Source: Anthopleura xanthogrammica (Eukaryota; Cnidaria; Anthozoa; Actiniaria; Actiniidae). From it: 64,000 bases of DNA. Shown one piece after another: positions 1 through 10,031 of the stretch; within the stretch, counting starts at the first letter, position 1, and every line of letters starts with the position of its first letter. The DNA lies in contig OZ025212.1 in the NCBI GenBank assembly GCA_964019055.1, forward strand, positions 11,685,391-11,749,390. The letters run 5' to 3'. The position numbers were made by a program, and so were the translations under genes. The notes beneath the pieces were generated by a model. The model searched no databases, was not told the DNA's origin, and saw nothing but the letters and a program-made list of their open reading frames with translations.

Positions 1-737
1 GTTATTTTAAAATTGTGAAGACAAAATATTACACCAAGGTTTTTACCAGGTGTAAGCTGGTTGCTATTTTCTCATTCATCTGGATCTCCTCGCTGCTAGC
101 AAACTGCCCCTACCTTGTCGCTGGATACAAGTATGTCTTCCACCCAGCAAAGTTGTTCTGTTACATGACCCTAGATGGGACTTGGTTTACAGCGTTCCTG
201 GTTTCCATCTATGTGGGACTTCCCTCAGCTGTCATCGTATTTAGCTATTTCAAAGTCTTTCAGACCATCAGAAGACATAACTCTAACATCTCGAAAACCA
301 GAGCAACAGGTGTCCTGAGTGTAGAGGAGCTGAAAGTCACTCGTACTCTTTTCCTGATCGTAGTTGTGTTTATGGGCTGCTGGATACCGATACTGATTAT
401 GGACTTGATTGATACTGTCCGTGGAGGATGGTCTCTACCCCGTTCAGCATACACTGCCTATACATTTCTTGGAACGATGAGCTCTGCCGTCAATCCTTTC
501 ATATATGCATTTGCTAATCATGCTTTTAGGGAGGAATATAAGAAAGTTTTAAAACTTTCATGGAAGTCGTTGAAGAAGATGTGTTGCTGGGTTAGGAATT
601 ATGCGCATGCTGGCGGTGTAAGATCTTTAGCAACCGAACAACCAAAACAAGTTGGCAAAAACACTGGCATTCAAGTCCAAAGAGTAAAGGACATCAAAGA
701 CGTTTATCATGAGCAGCAGGAGAAGTCTTCAGATTAG
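1..737 (+). CDS. Class A (rhodopsin-like) GPCR, 5'-truncated by window edge
   Basis: Seven-transmembrane receptor, from the end of TM3 to the C-terminus. The window opens inside the TM3 NRY motif: bases 1-2 (GT) fit the last two bases of an Arg codon, followed by Y-F-K-I-V-K, matching NRYFRVV of the complete paralogue at 11145. The GTG at 15 is therefore an internal Val codon, not a start. Visible marks are the ECL2 loop FHPAKLFCYM with the conserved Cys, CWIP in TM6, NPFIYAF (NPxxY) in TM7, and a Lys/Cys-rich tail that could be palmitoylated. There is no TM7 lysine, so it is not an opsin. Residues 80-165 are nearly identical to the 11145 gene while the rest diverges. The ligand is unknown; NRY recalls melatonin-receptor-like families, but that is only suggestive. 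Confidence 0.9.
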   Translation, partial: YFKIVKTKYYTKVFTRCKLVAIFSFIWISSLLANCPYLVAGYKYVFHPAKLFCYMTLDGTWFTAFLVSIYVGLPSAVIVFSYFKVFQTIRRHNSNISKTRATGVLSVEELKVTRTLFLIVVVFMGCWIPILIMDLIDTVRGGWSLPRSAYTAYTFLGTMSSAVNPFIYAFANHAFREEYKKVLKLSWKSLKKMCCWVRNYAHAGGVRSLATEQPKQVGKNTGIQVQRVKDIKDVYHEQQEKSSD

Positions 738-1159
738 CTTAGCCCCAATTCAAACGTCTATTTTCTCATAACCCAAACCAAATGACATCAAAGAAGACCG
801 TCTAAACATCCATCGTTTTCAATGCGTTCGGTTCATGTGAAGTTCGACGCGTGAACTCAGTGGGCTTTAAGCTGTATATATCTTGTGCTAAATGGAACAA
901 GCTAATAAGATCAGTGTAAAGATCTCGGTAAATATTCACCTATATTTGTTTCACTTTCGGCGAATAATTGTTAAATATACGTGTGATATAATATATAAAT
1001 GATGGCGACCTGTGATATATTAGGATGATGATAATGATAATGTTGATGGTTATGGCGATGATGAGTGGATTTGCCTGTCCCTCGATTTTGATTTAAGTTA
1101 AATGTGAGAATCGTGAGAAGTTATTTAAGATGAACTAAAACTTGTATTGTGCTATTGCT
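738..1159. other. Intergenic, AT-rich, no gene seen
   Basis: This is the presumed 3' UTR of the receptor and spacer. It contains a short degenerate GAT/AAT-rich stretch near 1022-1065. I see no coding or RNA signal. Confidence 0.6.
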
Positions 1160-2180
1160 AATTGAGAATTGACCCTTTATCGACAATCGACCTCATATGG
1201 ACTCCACATGGACTCCACATCGACCCCACATCGACCACACATCGACCACACATCGATCCACATCGATCCCATATCGTTCCCACATCGACCCCACATCAAC
1301 CCATACATCGACCTCATATCGACCCAACATCGATTCTACATCGACCCCACATTGACCACACATCGATCCACATCGATCCCATATCGTTCCCACATCGACC
1401 CCACATCAACCCATACATCAACCTCATATCGACCCCACATCGATTCTACATCGACCCCACATTGACCCCACAACGACCCCACATCGACCCCACATCGACC
1501 CCACAACAACCCCACAACAACCCCACATCAACCCCACATCGACCCCACATCGACCCCACATCAACCCCACATCGACCCCACATCGACCCCACATCGACCC
1601 CACATCAACCCCACATCGACCCCACATCGACCCCGCATCAACCCCACATCGACCCCACATCGACCCCACATCGACCCCACATCGACCCCACAACAACCCC
1701 ACATCAACCCCACATCGACCCCACATCGACCCCACATCGACCCCACATCGACCCCGCATCAACCCCACATCGACCATACATCGATCCCACATCGACCACA
1801 CATCGATCCCGTATCGACCCCGCATCGACTCCGCATCAACCCCACATCGTCCGCCCACATCGACCACACCTCGACCCCACATCGACCACACATCGATCCC
1901 ACATCGACCCCGCATCAACCCCACATCGACCCCACATCGACCACACATCGACCCCGTATCGACCCCGCATCGACTCCGCATCAACCCCACATCGTCCGCC
2001 CACATCGACCACACCTCGACCCCACATCGACCCCACATCGATCCCACATCGACCCCGCATCGACCCCACATCGACCCCACATCGACCACACATCGATCCC
2101 ACATCAACCCCACATCGACCCCGCATCAACCCCACATCGTCCGCCCACATCGATCCCACATCGAGCCACATCTCGATTAC
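1160..2180. repeat. 11-bp minisatellite (ACATCGACCCC)n, about 1 kb
   Basis: Roughly ninety copies of an 11-base unit with scattered substitutions (ACATCAACCCC, GCATCGACCCC, ACATCGACCAC, ATATCGACCCC). Higher-order duplication is visible: the block around 1212-1325 recurs at about 1333-1440, and the block around 1800-1880 recurs at about 1940-2020. The unit has no stop codon in any of six frames, and its reverse complement contains ATG, so long open frames run on both strands (for example 1162-2205 plus and 1424-2113 minus). These are by-products of the repeat and not genes: the residue period is 11, because 11 is not divisible by 3. Confidence 0.95.
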
Positions 2181-2205
2181 ATTACTCCTCATTTTGACCT
2201 TCTGA

Positions 2206-2930
2206 CGGTCTGGCTACAGCAGTCCAAGGAAAAGAAATGAACTACTTATTCCCTTTCCGCTACCAAATTAGCAAATTTTCTATTCCAATTGGTTTCAAAA
2301 TGTTGTTCAATATTTCAATTTTTGTAATGGAGCAAGTCTCTTTCGTACCGGGGTTAAAAATGCCCTGATACCCGAAAATACCCGAAAACCCTGGCCGTCT
2401 CAAAATTAGAATCTACTGAAATATTAAAAAAGTTAACGCTGCTGAGTTCAAAGGTTTCTTTAATCTGGAGGGGCAACAAAAATGAGTGTGTGTGTGTGGG
2501 GTGGGGGGGGGGGGGGGAAGGGCGTTGGGAACGTGCCCGCCTCCTCCCTACGCCATTGACATCATACATCAAACAAAAAAGGCTGAACCAGTTCATAAAC
2601 GATATGGTCTAATCCCAAGAAAATCCTAAACAAACCAACTGAACAGATGACGGGTTCGAATTATTATTGTGCTTGAATGAGATACAACCTAGACTTGTCA
2701 ATCATTAACTTTAAAGTTCTTATTATTTAGATCTCCGAATCCATCAAAACTCACCGAGCCTGCTTTTATTGAAGCCACTCAGGTCACAACCAGCGGTCCT
2801 TTGCGGTCGTAAAAAAACTTTTTTCCTGGTATACATATATACTTACAGACATATGCAGGGACTCCAATATAGGCCGAACCCTGCGGGGACAATTATTATT
2901 ATTGCATAACTACGTTACTCTTACTGGCCT
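2206..2930. other. Intergenic, no gene; poly-G tract
   Basis: Non-coding. It has a (GT)n/poly-G stretch at about 2488-2520 that could form G-quadruplex-like structure. Nothing else is supportable. Confidence 0.5.
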
Positions 2931-3060
2931 GAAATAAAATAAGAAGTGAATGCTAAAATGAAAAAAATGGAAAGTGGAAAGTGCACAGTCCTCCAGCCTT
3001 CTGGATCCCCCTCAGTCCAGCGTAAACTTGAAAGTTAGTGTATTTAATATAACTTCTTAA
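2930..3060. repeat. Duplicated flank, left part (copy A)
   Basis: The stretch with 'agtcctccagccttctggatccccctcag' character and the following 'tgaaagttagtgt' is recognisably related to 7290-7350. With 5484-5790 it appears to be one duplicated block, split here by about 2.4 kb that contains the DUF3504 recombinase gene. The alignment was judged by eye. Confidence 0.5.
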
Positions 3061-3530
3061 AAAACTCATTAATATTCAATAGCTATTTTGTCCAATCCGA
3101 TACTCATCAGTAGTCACGTGGAGAGCACTTTATACTCTATAAAGTACTATACAAATTTAAAGCGCGGGGAGGGATTTGAATTCAGACCAGGGGAATAACG
3201 GGGTATAATACACAGACAATGGTTTTTAATGAGCTTTAATCTATATCTAAAGTTACATGTGTCTTTATATAAAGGTACGTGTGGAGATAGATAAAGAAAT
3301 ACAACGTTCTTATATTATAGTTCCACAGTATTTATATCATACGAATTGCAAATCATGCTATTTATCTTTGAACATAACTGTATTTGAACTTGATAAGAAC
3401 GCGGGAAATGATCGCATTGCTATACCTAAATTATATAAAATAATTGTAAATTCTAGAATGGCGCGCGCTTAAACAATATTTTCAAATTCTGCTCGCGATG
3501 GTATTATAACGAATTCACTTGTAACGATAA

Positions 3531-3562
3531 CTGAAGAAGATCTGAGTCCAGATCGAAACGTC
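3531..3562 (+). ncRNA. Hammerhead-like core motif with perfect hairpin
   Basis: The sequence shows CTGAAGA, then A, then a six-base stem GATCTG / CAGATC closing an AGTC loop, then GAAA and CGTC. CUGANGA-stem-GAAA is the conserved hammerhead ribozyme core, as found in Penelope-like elements and retrozymes. Here one extra A separates the core from stem II, and I could not identify stems I and III. It may be a relic of a mobile element rather than an active ribozyme. A related motif lies on the minus strand at 16697-16732. Confidence 0.3.
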
Positions 3563-3695
3563 TTGAAAAAACATACTTTAAAACAAACCAGAGTCAACTA
3601 ATTGATTTAAAAAAAAAAAAAATAACTGTATTTGTTGGTAACCTAATTTCTTATCTTATTTATGACTATGCTTGACTATGTCAGTTCAAGTTCTA

Positions 3696-5092
3696 TTAGC
3701 GAGTGAAATGAAATACGCAATTATTAAATATTCCACCGGGTGCTGACAATGTGCTTTCAGGATTAGCAGAGCTAGACGGTTCTGATATATTTGCAAGTAT
3801 ATCATCGGGAATATCTAAATCTAAATCAAATAAAGACTGAAAATCACTAGCATTATTGGAATCCAAAGTATTTTCTTTGACATTTTGATTTAATACAGGT
3901 GGGCCAACTGCCGCACTTGCCTTACATTCTTGCTCTTTACTCACTTTCTCATAAGTTAGCAATGCATTTGAACGATGCCCTGTTCGCTCACGGATAACTT
4001 TCTCCTCTGTTGAGTTCTGGAAAAGCCTACTTGCACACGTAATCCTTAGACAATGAGAAGTTTTTCTTTCCAAAGCAGCTTCTGTACACAAATCTGGCAA
4101 AACTTGGTTTAGAGTATTGATGCCAATTGGAGAACGACAAAAATAGAATTGATCTAATTTGTGGCTAGGCCTGAAATAGAAGGCATTGAATTCATCGCTT
4201 AGATGTTTGACTTTTTCTAGGTATAATGAATAACATTTAACAATACAAGGAGAGTGATCTACAGGTTTTCCATAACAACAAATATGTTTGACACATCTTG
4301 GTTTGTATTTTAGATCTTTAAGCCCGCCATGAAATGTCTTTGAGACACTCTCGTCATAAACGACACTATCACTTTCGATTCTGAAATTCGAGTATTTCAA
4401 GTTTCGATGTTCTTTTGCACGTAAGCCAAACAGTTTCCCATTATAAAAATAAATGGTTCGCATTAGTGACTTAGCTGTACTACATCCTAGCAAGCCCTTC
4501 ATCCACATGGTCTTTTCATCTTCTTCGGTTATTTCTTCACGGTCTTTCCACTTGGCTTCATTACACACTCCATCTTGAGTAGCCTGTCTCATTTCAGCGT
4601 CCAATGCTCTCCTGAAGACATTAAGCCTATAAATCAAGAGGAAAATGAATTTTAAGATGAATTCAGTACGAAGTTTTGATATCGAAAATAATTGACGCAC
4701 CTTCCTTCTTTCGAACCAAGAAGAGAAACTTCACTTCCACTCTCTTTCAAATGCCTCTGAAGCCCAGTTAATATTAGATACAACGACCGTGATGGATATC
4801 GTTTGCCATCTGCTTTGCATACTTCTTGAACAAATTTTGTTAGCCAAAGATTAAGCGATTCCACCGTCATATTACATATATTGGTATCTAAAGACTGGAT
4901 TTTGTTCACATCGCAAGGAAAACAACAATTTTCCTTTGATGGATCCTTGTTTGCACGCCCGGTTTGCCACGCGGCAAAAATTTTAAAAGCCCACTTGGTA
5001 GCATACTGTGTAGACTTTGGAACACAATCATCAAATGCCTTCTTTTCTTCCTCAGATGTTTTTGGTAGTCGAAATTTCCGTTTTGGTGGCAT
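3696..5092 (-). CDS. DUF3504 / Crypton-type tyrosine recombinase, two exons
   Basis: Exon 1 is 5092-4701 (ATG at 5092, chosen because upstream codons in frame are non-ATG) and exon 2 is 4626-3696. The intron has GTGCGT and TTTATAG ends; both sides are phase 2/1 compatible, giving an unbroken 440-residue protein. The N-terminal part (SEEEKKAFDD..., then WLTKFVQEV and LTGLQRHLKE) resembles the core-binding region of DUF3504 proteins. The catalytic part shows LRAKEHRNL (first Arg), SHCLR (HxxR), GHRSN (second His/Arg box) and LLTYEKVS (nucleophile Tyr), the full tyrosine recombinase set. Relatives are Crypton transposases and their domesticated descendants (ZMYM, QRICH1, KCTD1-like proteins). 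The C-terminal 90 residues are acidic and Ser-rich. It could be a live element or a domesticated gene; no terminal repeats are expected for Cryptons. Confidence 0.8.
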
Positions 5093-5295
5093 GTTCGTCG
5101 AGCTTGCCAATGTGCAATGAATTGCTTTCTGCGCGACTGATTGCAATACTGAATATACTGAAGTACTGAATACATCACGATTGCCATTTCATTATTATTG
5201 CTCAATAAAGCAAATTCCCAAGTGAAAACGACGCATCTCTTTTTATTTCATATCGATATTGAACAAAATGGCTATTGAACATTAATGAGCTTTTT

Positions 5296-5405
5296 TAAGC
5301 CATATAAAAAACTCGTAGCACGTGTTTTATCAAGGATCAAAAACCCTCGCTGCGCTCGGGTTTTTATCCTTGATAAAACACTGCTACTCGTTTTTTATAT
5401 ACTAC
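5296..5405. repeat. Near-perfect palindrome (hairpin element)
   Basis: Two arms of about 45 bases (ATATAAAAAACTCGTAGCAC... and its complement ending ...GTTTTTTATATA) surround the GC-rich centre 'ccctcgctgcgctcggg'. A hairpin or cruciform could form. It looks like a foldback MITE and lies just upstream of the DUF3504 gene and before the receptor gene at 5805. Confidence 0.7.
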
Positions 5406-5483
5406 ATGGAATATTGAAACTAGTCAATCAATCAATAACCTTTATTTATCAACGGCTCAGCAAGATGATTTTCAGACATGCCG

Positions 5484-5804
5484 TGCTTGTCAGTAGTTAA
5501 ATATTAAAAAGTGGTCATAATCAGGAAGTCACAGCATAAGGTAAGCAAATTATAGACTGAGGATTGCCAGTTTAATAAAGTCATCAATCAATCGAATTTG
5601 ATTCGGTGGAATCATGGCCAATCAAAAGCCTGATGAAGTGAAGCTGTTATTACATTATTGTAAGGTTTTCATTACATGTCTCAGTGTACTTAATTATTGT
5701 TTGTTCGAAGATTTTCAGCGGTACACCTGGCCTCGCGTCTTTCAATAAAGCATCGACTTTAGTTGAGCAAAGGAGGTCAGTTTCAATTCCTCCTTGCAGC
5801 GACA
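5484..5804 (+). promoter_or_regulatory. Upstream region of GPCR at 5805, duplicated at 7379-7700
   Basis: Shared islands with 7379-7700 occur in the same order: 'gtcagtagtt-aatatt', 'gtttaataaagt...atcaatcaa..aatttgatt', 'tgaagtg', 'ttttcattacat', and 'ttagttgagc-aa-g-g-tca'. The last lies about 40 bases before the ATG. The conserved islands may mark the promoter or 5' UTR; no clear TATA box is seen. Confidence 0.45.
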
Positions 5805-6710
5805 ATGCCTGATAATCATTCTTTCCTACATAACAATAGCACGATTGAAGATCAAACCACTTTCTCAACGATTTGGCTCTGGATTATCTTTCCTCTTAGC
5901 TTTGTTATTATAGTTGGCAACTCCATCGCTCTCGTAGTCTTCCTGAGAAAGACATTTCGGGTGAAGAAATCCAACTATCTTCTAGTGAATCTGACTCTTG
6001 CTGACTTGCTCGTGGGAGTGTCGTTGATGGTGTTTGCTATTATAGCGTGTGCTTCTCCTATCAATATCTCCACGTATAATTCTATAAATATAAAGACACA
6101 TATAGGTGTACTTGGAAGGGTTAACTCGTTTGCCTTAAACGCCTCGATGTATTCCTTGTCGTTCATTTCTGTTGAAAGAGTACTTGCAGTGTTCTGGCCA
6201 TTTCAACATCGACTCGCTAAAAGATGGCATTACTTCGCTGCTGTTGGATTGGTTTGGACTCTCAGTTCTAGCGGTATAGTACTTTTAGCGTATTTCACCC
6301 AACCTGCTCCTCAGACCAAGGAGGAAAGAGTTAAATACCTCTTATTCTCATATCTCGTCGTTATTATATCACTACTAACAGTATTCCTCTCCTATCTTTC
6401 TATTTGGATCAAAATGAAATTCTTCACAAAGTTTCGCAACTGCAGAACAATCCAGGAGAACAGAAAACTGACCAAAACACTCTTTATAGTGACTGTAGTG
6501 TCACTGGGAACTTGGTTGCCAAAAATGATAACAGATTATATGACTGTCTTGTATTCAAATATGTTATCGTTTCGCTTTCTTAATTCAACGTATTACTTAT
6601 TTTTTCAAGGGTTGCTTTTCAGCAACTCCTTTTTAAATCTAGTTGTGTATTCATTTAGAATCCCTGAATTTGGAAGAGAATTAAGAAAGATATTCTGTGA
6701 CTGTAGATAA
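5805..6710 (+). CDS. Class A GPCR, adenosine/amine-receptor-like
   Basis: Single exon, 301 residues. The ATG at 5805 is preferred over the in-frame TTG at 5763. The N-terminus has N-glycosylation sequons (NHS, NNS). TM1 carries GNS, TM2 NLTLADLL, TM3 ends SVERVLAVFWPFQHR (ERV in place of DRY), TM6 TWLP, and TM7 NLVVYSF, where the NPxxY proline is replaced by Leu. No Cys sits at the usual position before TM3, so the standard extracellular disulphide is probably missing. The short tail ends CDCR. It clearly differs from the five NRY/NRF receptors of the window and belongs to another anthozoan receptor family. The ligand is unknown. Confidence 0.88.
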   Translation: MPDNHSFLHNNSTIEDQTTFSTIWLWIIFPLSFVIIVGNSIALVVFLRKTFRVKKSNYLLVNLTLADLLVGVSLMVFAIIACASPINISTYNSINIKTHIGVLGRVNSFALNASMYSLSFISVERVLAVFWPFQHRLAKRWHYFAAVGLVWTLSSSGIVLLAYFTQPAPQTKEERVKYLLFSYLVVIISLLTVFLSYLSIWIKMKFFTKFRNCRTIQENRKLTKTLFIVTVVSLGTWLPKMITDYMTVLYSNMLSFRFLNSTYYLFFQGLLFSNSFLNLVVYSFRIPEFGRELRKIFCDCR

Positions 6711-6927
6711 CCTGATTTACCTTTGTAAGATAAGCATATGCAAGCACTGTGTGTATACCAAACGAATATTTAGAATCAAATTCGCAAAGACACATTTATG
6801 GACAAGAAATCAAATATTGTGAAAATTCTTCTATAAATGACTCGATATATTTTAGCATTCCTGCAGTATGTAATGCTGGTACACTATTCGTATTTGTAAT
6901 TCTTGCATGTATCGCGAGCAACTAGCT

Positions 6928-7119
6928 AAAGGCTCAGATACACGGTCCAACATTACTTGCAACATTACGATTACAGAACTATTTCAGCAGCCAAATCAGA
7001 GACAATCTCGATTTTTCCGCTTACTTTACAAGGATAATACAAATGACATAAAAATAATAAAACAGAAGTTCATATTTTTTATATTTTAGTGTGATGTTGC
7101 ACCGTGTGTCGGAGCCTTT
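6928..7119. repeat. MITE with about 29-bp terminal inverted repeats
   Basis: Left arm AAAGGCTCAGATACACGGTC... and right arm ending ...CGTGTGTCGGAGCCTTT are imperfect complements. The interior is AT-rich with no coding capacity. It is a non-autonomous DNA element downstream of the receptor gene. Confidence 0.75.
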
Positions 7120-7239
7120 TAGAGATTGGTACTGAAGACAAAGGGGCGCAATACAAGGAATGGTTGAGTTACTGAAATCCAAATAATGCAATATAGCTCT
7201 CGTGATATTAGTAGTGTATGATAACATAGATTATTTAAT

Positions 7240-7700
7240 TGAAATAAAGTGGGAAATGAATGGGAAACAAAATAGAAAAAAAAAATGAAAAAGGTGCGCA
7301 GTCCTTCAGCTAGTGGATCCCTCTCAGCTCAGTGAAATTTGAAAGTTAGTGTCTTTGACTTCCTGCCATAGTAAAACTACTAGTCAGTAGTTTAATATTA
7401 AAAAAAGTGTTCCTATTCATGAAAAGAAAGCGCTAGTTTATTAAAGTAAAAAAATCAATCAAATTTGATTAAAATAAGTTGTCTCATACCACGGTGAAAT
7501 TAAATTTGAAGTCAAAAGACTGAAGAAGTGCATGGTGACGTGGTTATCATTACCGGTGTAGTTTTTCATTACATAAGTGAACTGAGCTCTGCCAGTATTA
7601 TTACTTATTATTTGTAAAGCTTCTCAGCGAGAAATAAAATACAGTTTTTTAGTTGAGCCAAAGAGATCAAGTTAGAGACGCAAAAAAAAAAAAATGCTGT
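7240..7700. repeat. Duplicated block (copy B), uninterrupted
   Basis: The block combines in one piece the sequences of 2930-3060 and 5484-5804. It ends with the equivalent of the receptor 5' flank, followed by poly-A and unrelated DNA rather than a receptor ORF. I read it as the remnant of a tandem duplication that lost, or never carried, the gene. Confidence 0.5.
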
Positions 7701-7852
7701 ACATATATCCAACGAACGCTTTTTCTCTCCAGACAATGGCTGATATAAAGAAAAATCTTCATTGAGCTGCTTTTTGTTTTGGACCCGAAAGTCGTTTTTC
7801 AATTCGATTGACGTCACAAAAAGCTCTTATGTATGTATACATAATATATATA

Positions 7853-8081
7853 TATATACAGCATTTTGCAAAAATTATGGCCGCTTCAAGTATATGTACA
7901 AGTATATCAAAAGTGCATCAGAAATTATGGGATGTTATTCTTGATATTTTTTTCAGAAAGCCCTAGTGATAGGCCACCCGAAAAAAATATCAGCGATGAT
8001 ATCAGAGAATTTCTGATATACTTTTGATATACTTGTATATATACTTGGAGCGGCCATAATTTTTGCAAAAGGCTGTATATA
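7853..8081. repeat. Inverted-repeat element (MITE)
   Basis: Arms of about 70 bases: tatacagc-ttttgcaaaaattatggccgc on the left and its complement on the right (gcggccataatttttgcaaaa-ggctgtata). Both arms continue into 'aagtatat..caagtatatcaaaag'. It is flanked by (TA)n runs. Confidence 0.8.
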
Positions 8082-8165
8082 TATATATATGGAGGTATAT
8101 ATTTATTTATTTTTAAGAATGCTATTGTAAGTGCATTGAGATTGTTATGTAATGCGCTCAGAATT

Positions 8166-8167
8166 AA

Positions 8168-8214
<47 letters not shown>

Positions 8215-8226
8215 TATTATTATTTT
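8166..8226. repeat. (ATT)n microsatellite
   Basis: Trinucleotide run with ATC interruptions. No gene is seen between 8226 and 8593. Confidence 0.95.
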
Positions 8227-8592
8227 GTCACTATTTAGTACTATTTAGTTTTAGTATTTTTGTATGGGTAAGATTTGTTTTATGCAACTAGTGGAATAAA
8301 TTCTCTTTCCTTACTTAACCAGTGAAATAGTTAATATACTAATAAAATATATAGAGGTTATTTCCATTGTTTTCTTTCATGTCTATTTTACTATAACCTT
8401 TCCTTCAATACCTTCAATACTGACTCTCCATGAAGTAAATAGTTGAATGGTAAAATATTTCTCGATTTGAGTGTTGTGTCTTTAAGTTGTACATTGTATT
8501 TCCAATGACTGTGGCGTAACCTAAGGGTTCATTAAATATACAAAATTGAACTGGCACACACAAACAGTATTTGCAAAGTATCATGAATGGTT

Positions 8593-8763
8593 TATAGAGG
8601 CTTTGCACCATCACGTGATGGCAGCCATGACAGGAGGCAGGAACAATTGAATCTGGTCTAATATAATTTACATGAAAAAGAATTCAGTTTCCCAGGGAGA
8701 AAAGACTATGTTGTTGTGCCTCCTGTCATGGCTGCCATCACGTGATGGTGCAAAGCCTCTATA
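8593..8763. repeat. MITE with perfect 47-bp terminal inverted repeats
   Basis: TATAGAGGCTTTGCACCATC... on the left is matched base for base over 47 positions by the right end (...GATGGTGCAAAGCCTCTATA). The spacer is about 77 bases. The perfect arms suggest a recent insertion or a strong foldback. The arms contain the palindrome CATCACGTGATG, with an E-box CACGTG. Confidence 0.85.
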
Positions 8764-8956
8764 TAAAGGATATTTTAATTGTTTTTACTTAAAATACCTT
8801 ATATGACGTCACAGTCATTGACATATTTGAAGTGCTTCATAACTGCAACACTCAAAGTAAGATGTAAATTAATCTTACCATTCTGAACTACTTACTTCAT
8901 GTAGATCTATTACTGAAGGTATTGAAATTATAAGTACTTTGTATAGGTAATCTCGG

Positions 8957-9113
8957 TAATCATATGGTTGCAAGTTCAATTTGGGATTAACTTGCACGAG
9001 TGTGTTTTTCAAAGAGTTCAAATTGCACGAGACCGTAGGTAGAGTGCAATTTGAACTCTTTGAAAAACGCACGAGTGCGAATTATCCCAAATTAAACGAG
9101 AAACCATTTGATT
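8957..9113. repeat. Inverted repeat with long arms
   Basis: The arms share TTCAAAGAGTTCAAATTGCAC and the outer parts CGCACGAGTG, AATTTGGGAT and AATCATATGGTTG, with a 15-base centre. It is a foldback element without coding capacity. Confidence 0.75.
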
Positions 9114-9608
9114 ACATGTTAATAATATGCATGAAAAACCTTACAAACATTACCGTCCGACATTGAAAATCTCAAGAAAAACTCTGAGCGCGCGCTCAAT
9201 GACGCGCTCTTCAACTGAAACCGAAAAGTTGGCTTAAACTTGTTCCTTTGCAATCGGAAAATGCATAGTCTTGATGCTTAATAATGTTATCAACAACAGA
9301 ATCAGAAAAGTTTGGTTTGAAGACCGTTTTCGGAAAATGTAATTTGCACTGTGTTACACTTTTTTTGCACTGTGTTACATATTTTTGCACTGTGAACTTG
9401 AACTGCACCGCTCTAAGCCAATCAAATTCGAGTATTTGTTTCATGTATATTATTAAACAAGTAATTTTTGTTTCGTGAACATGTTAATTGTATGCCCTTA
9501 ATTAAATTATTGACAACTGAAACGAATAAAAATACCTTTTATTAGGACTATTTTATAAGGATCATTTGATTTTGAAGTGTTTTTTCCTGAAGGCCAAGCA
9601 CGTCAAGC

Positions 9609-9838
9609 ATAGAGCTTTTAAGTGTGACGTCAATCGTATGGAAAAACGATTTCCGGGTCCAAAACGAATAACAGATCTATGAACATTTTTCTTATCTTTT
9701 CCTCATGACAGGATTTGTTGTCCAAAGTTCTAATTGTTTCAGGTAGAGGATAAATTATTGAGTACGTCTTTCGCTTTATTTTAGCGGTATTTTTGAGCAG
9801 TTGGACCCGGAAATACGTCACAACTTAACAGCTCTATA
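9609..9838. repeat. MITE, TIR 'atagagct-tta-g-tgtgacgt'
   Basis: Left end ATAGAGCTTTTAAGTGTGACGT with inner TTTCCGGGTCCAA; the right end is the complement (TTGGACCCGGAAATACGTCACAACTTAACAGCTCTAT, with small gaps). It is non-coding. Confidence 0.7.
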
Positions 9839-9959
9839 ACTAAAAAGCCCGACGTCAATGGTTATCCACTCCACTGAACCGTTAATTATGCTTTATTTAC
9901 AAGTCGTTGCTTCACATATGGTCGTTCTCGTGTGAGCCAAGAAAAGAAGAAACGAACGC

Positions 9960-10031
9960 TTTAACAGCAGGCAAATTAAAAAGGCTTTCAATCACGAGAG
10001 CTGGAATATCATTACTGGATCAATAATTCTG
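9960..10031 (+). other. Possible 5' UTR exon of the GPCR at 11145
   Basis: A good splice donor (TTCTG|GTGAGT at 10032) follows a stretch without coding potential. An acceptor-like TTCTTTATAG at about 11110 precedes the receptor ATG. A 5' UTR intron is plausible, but the exon start and pairing are inferred. Confidence 0.25.

Noticed and set aside
1162..2205. 347-residue 'His/Pro-rich protein' and several minus-strand 'Cys/Gly-rich proteins'
   Set aside because: They are translations of the 11-bp minisatellite, open in every frame; no gene structure.
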